From Halocaridina rubra (taxonomy: Eukaryota; Arthropoda; Malacostraca; Decapoda; Atyidae), in contig JAXCGZ010015154.1 in the NCBI GenBank assembly GCA_037179515.1, forward strand, positions 1-64,000: a DNA stretch of 64,000 nucleotides, written 5' to 3'. Shown one piece after another: positions 61,871 through 64,000 of this stretch; the stretch's first letter is position 1, and every line of letters starts with the position of its first letter. The notes beneath the pieces were generated by a model that made no database searches, was not told the DNA's origin, and was given only the letters and a program-made list of their open reading frames with translations. The translations under genes and the position numbers were made by a program.

Positions 61871-63654
61871 CAGTTTTCAACAAAACTCAAGGTTGCACTG
61901 TTGTATTAGTTCAACGTTCTGGCGAATATTGCACTTGCTGCACAAATATTTTATCTTGGGTCCAAAGCAGAGTCGGCTGTGAATGCATACGCCCATGTAA
62001 AGGTACTTAGTAACCCAGCCCACAGGTTCATTATCTATGACCAGTCTAATGTTCGGTCTCTGCTTGTGGATGGGGAGCGCCTTATTTTTTTGGGAATTTA
62101 TTTTGAATCCAATTGAGACAGAGGCTTGATGAATATTGTTGAGGCAACACTGTGTCCTGTTAATAGACCTATCACCTCTTATGATGAGGGCAAAGTCGTA
62201 TGCATAGTTGAAGATATTTGCCCCAGGAGGTAATATGATATTAATGATTTTTCCCATGAGACAGAAAAAGAGGAAGGATATGAACTGAAAATTCCATTTT
62301 GAGAGGTCCCATTTTCATGAAGTTTGTAGGTGGAGTAGTGCCCTTGTTCTTTAACCCAAGCTCTACAGTGTAGTAGACTCAGCTTGATCAGGAGAGAAGG
62401 TTTCCATTGATCTGCTTGTCACTAAGCAGAGAGTATTGCTGGTACATTGGCAAGTTTAAAGGCTTTCTCTAGGTTGATGAAGACGACGAACCCACAGCGA
62501 TTATTTATGAATGATATCATGGATGCTATGCTTTCTGAAGTGCCTGTGCCTGGTTGGTAGGCAAAGATATTCTCATGGAATGTAGGCACTTCCAATGAAG
62601 CCTGTTCAGTACCATCTTTTTGCTGCTTTACTAAAGCAGCTTAATAGGGATACAGGGCATGGGTTATCTGGATTCTTTGGTTTAGAAATGGGCTGAATAT
62701 CCTCCTTGTATCATGAAGCTAGTCTGACTCTCTGGGTGTATATGCAGTTTATCACTGAGTGTAGGGCTAGGTCCCCCTAGGGTCCCAAATTCTGAATCAA
62801 AGAATAGGTAAATCTGTCTGCCCTTGGGCTGTGTTCTTAGAGCTCTTGCTCACTTTCCGCAGCTCGGTCAGGGTGAAGGGATGTTGGGGAGGTCTTTGGT
62901 GTTTATGGCTGCTTCAATTTCTCCTCATCTTGAATTAGTGAGACCCTGTAGAGTTTTTCTGGTTGTGATGGGGAGCTAAATGGAGTATGCCCTCTCTGCA
63001 AATTTGCTTAAGAGCTCCTCTGGTACCCTGCTAGGGTCCATGTGGGAGACGGTACCTTGGAGTTCTTCCCTTGACAAAGTACTAATGCTTCTCTACATTT
63101 GGCCCACGGAGGTGTGGGAGTCTAGAGTGGAGCACCATTCAAACCATTTTTTTTATTTGATTTCTTTTGTCTCGTCATGGACATGCTCTTTGACTACCTG
63201 GAGGGCATTGTAAGAATCTTCAGTGGGACAGTTTCTCCATATCTTCCTGACGACATTGGGCCGGCGATTGAGTTCTTTGACTCTCTCACAGTAGCACCAC
63301 CTGTTGCGGTGATTTATTTGTCCTGGTTTGCAGAGGGGGATAGAAAAGTCTGCTATGGCTTGCAAGGCATTGACTTGATCAGTTTCAGCTTGATCAATAT
63401 CCTCTGGAGGTGTGTAAGCTGAAGCCCAAGTGCTAAAGTGCTCATAAAATCGGCCCCAGTTTGGCTTCTTGAAATTCCATCAAGTTAGCTGAGCAGGGAT
63501 TTGGAAGATGTCCGGAACCGTCAGCTTAAGGTGTATCCCATATTGGTCGCTCGTTAATTGGGGGTGAATTCCCCATGTAGCGACTTGCCATAAGTAGATT
63601 CCACATTCAGAACACCGCTTCTCTTCAGATCAGGGGTTTAGCAACGTTTGGTCT
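61871..63654 (-). pseudogene. Old I-like LINE: endonuclease end and RT
   Basis: Minus strand, strongly decayed. It contains the linker block VKELNRRPNVVRKI near 63,270, KEHVHDETKEIK near 63,165, and RT pieces to KINSQKNKALPIHKQRP near 62,080. The RT catalytic site at 62,196-62,207 reads YAYD instead of YVDD. It joins hAT debris at 63,655 on its 5' side. It stops near 61,871 at the protein position where 53,165 resumes. Confidence 0.78.
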
Positions 63655-64000
63655 GCTCACTACTGGCATGGGTAAAGAAAACTCTTGAATTCTTCTGTAG
63701 AAGTCGTGCCTACACACCTAAGGTGTGCCCCTTCCTTTTGGAACCGTTATCATACCCTTGTCTACAGATATATTCAATATCCAGTCCTAATGTTTCAAAC
63801 TCATGTAGAAGGGTGTTGAATAAATTTTCACCTGTTCTACTTTCCACCACTAAAAACTTGATGAGTTGTTCTTATACTCCTGCTGAAGCATTTGATTGTA
63901 CACCATTGGCTACATATCTAAATACCATCTAAATTTGCTCCTGATGAATGATGTCAGGAGTATTGTCAAGAATCACTGCAAAATACTAAGCAGCCTTGAT
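63655..64000 (-). pseudogene. hAT-type transposase fragment, second copy
   Basis: Same sequence as 3,385-3,735, joined to the I-like fragment at the same place. The minus strand shows ARLLQKNSRVFFT preceded by one stop (GV*A), and further upstream the decayed ILD.TPD block near 63,950. It continues past the window edge. Confidence 0.65.

Overview
This is eukaryotic, repeat-dominated DNA with no complete host gene that I can support. The mix is CR1-type LINEs ending in a short 12-14 bp tail repeat, RNase H-encoding I-like LINEs, Jockey-type and RTE LINEs, a Ty1/copia element, a Ty3/gypsy element, hAT transposase debris, tRNA-derived repeats and very long (AT)n tracts. In my recollection this combination is typical of a decapod crustacean (crab, shrimp or crayfish). 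That identification is an inference from element families, because no host marker gene is present.

Layout. 1-4.5 kb: a degraded Jockey-type LINE, an I-like LINE fragment joined to hAT transposase debris, and an old CR1 tail. 4.5-9.3 kb: ten copies of a tRNA-like repeat unit (~271 bp), with (AT)n and (CT)n tracts and an 1,115-bp solo LTR with a perfect 5-bp target-site duplication. 9.7-14.4 kb: a nearly complete but broken CR1 with coiled-coil/RRM-like ORF1 and endonuclease/RT ORF2. 14.46-19.18 kb: a second CR1 whose 3' 1.31 kb is tandemly triplicated. 19.8-21.9 kb: a broken RTE-type LINE. 22.6-23.35 kb: the 3' end of an I-like LINE. 23.6-24.5 kb: copy one of an uncharacterised repeat, here called R1.

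24.66-53.2 kb is the most structured part. A second solo LTR holds a CR1 insertion. From inside that CR1, an 8,487-bp segment (26,108-34,594) is tandemly duplicated as 34,595-48,171, with a 4-bp tttt microhomology at the junction. Copy 2 then received a full-length copia element (37,588-42,510; 270-bp LTRs differing at two sites; acagt target-site duplication) and a LINE stub of about 180 bp. Each copy carries a hairpin with ~250-bp arms around an (AT)n spacer. The segment also carries I-like, gypsy and CR1 pieces that make full sense only in copy 2, where a gypsy element (45,323-52,412) sits inside an old I-like LINE and is itself split by a CR1 (46,085-49,232).

53.2-61.5 kb is a younger, almost full-length I-like LINE on the minus strand, with ~350-bp 5' monomers, gag-like ORF1 with CCHC knuckles, and ORF2 with endonuclease, RT, RNase H and a C-terminal zinc motif. 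A CR1 is inserted in its 5' monomer array. 61.87-64 kb is an older I-like fragment joined to the same hAT debris seen at 3.4 kb. Read together, 63.6-61.87, 53.16-52.41 and 45.3-44.05 kb appear to be one old I-like LINE split by later insertions. The window is therefore a layered record of insertions and local rearrangements rather than a set of cooperating genes.
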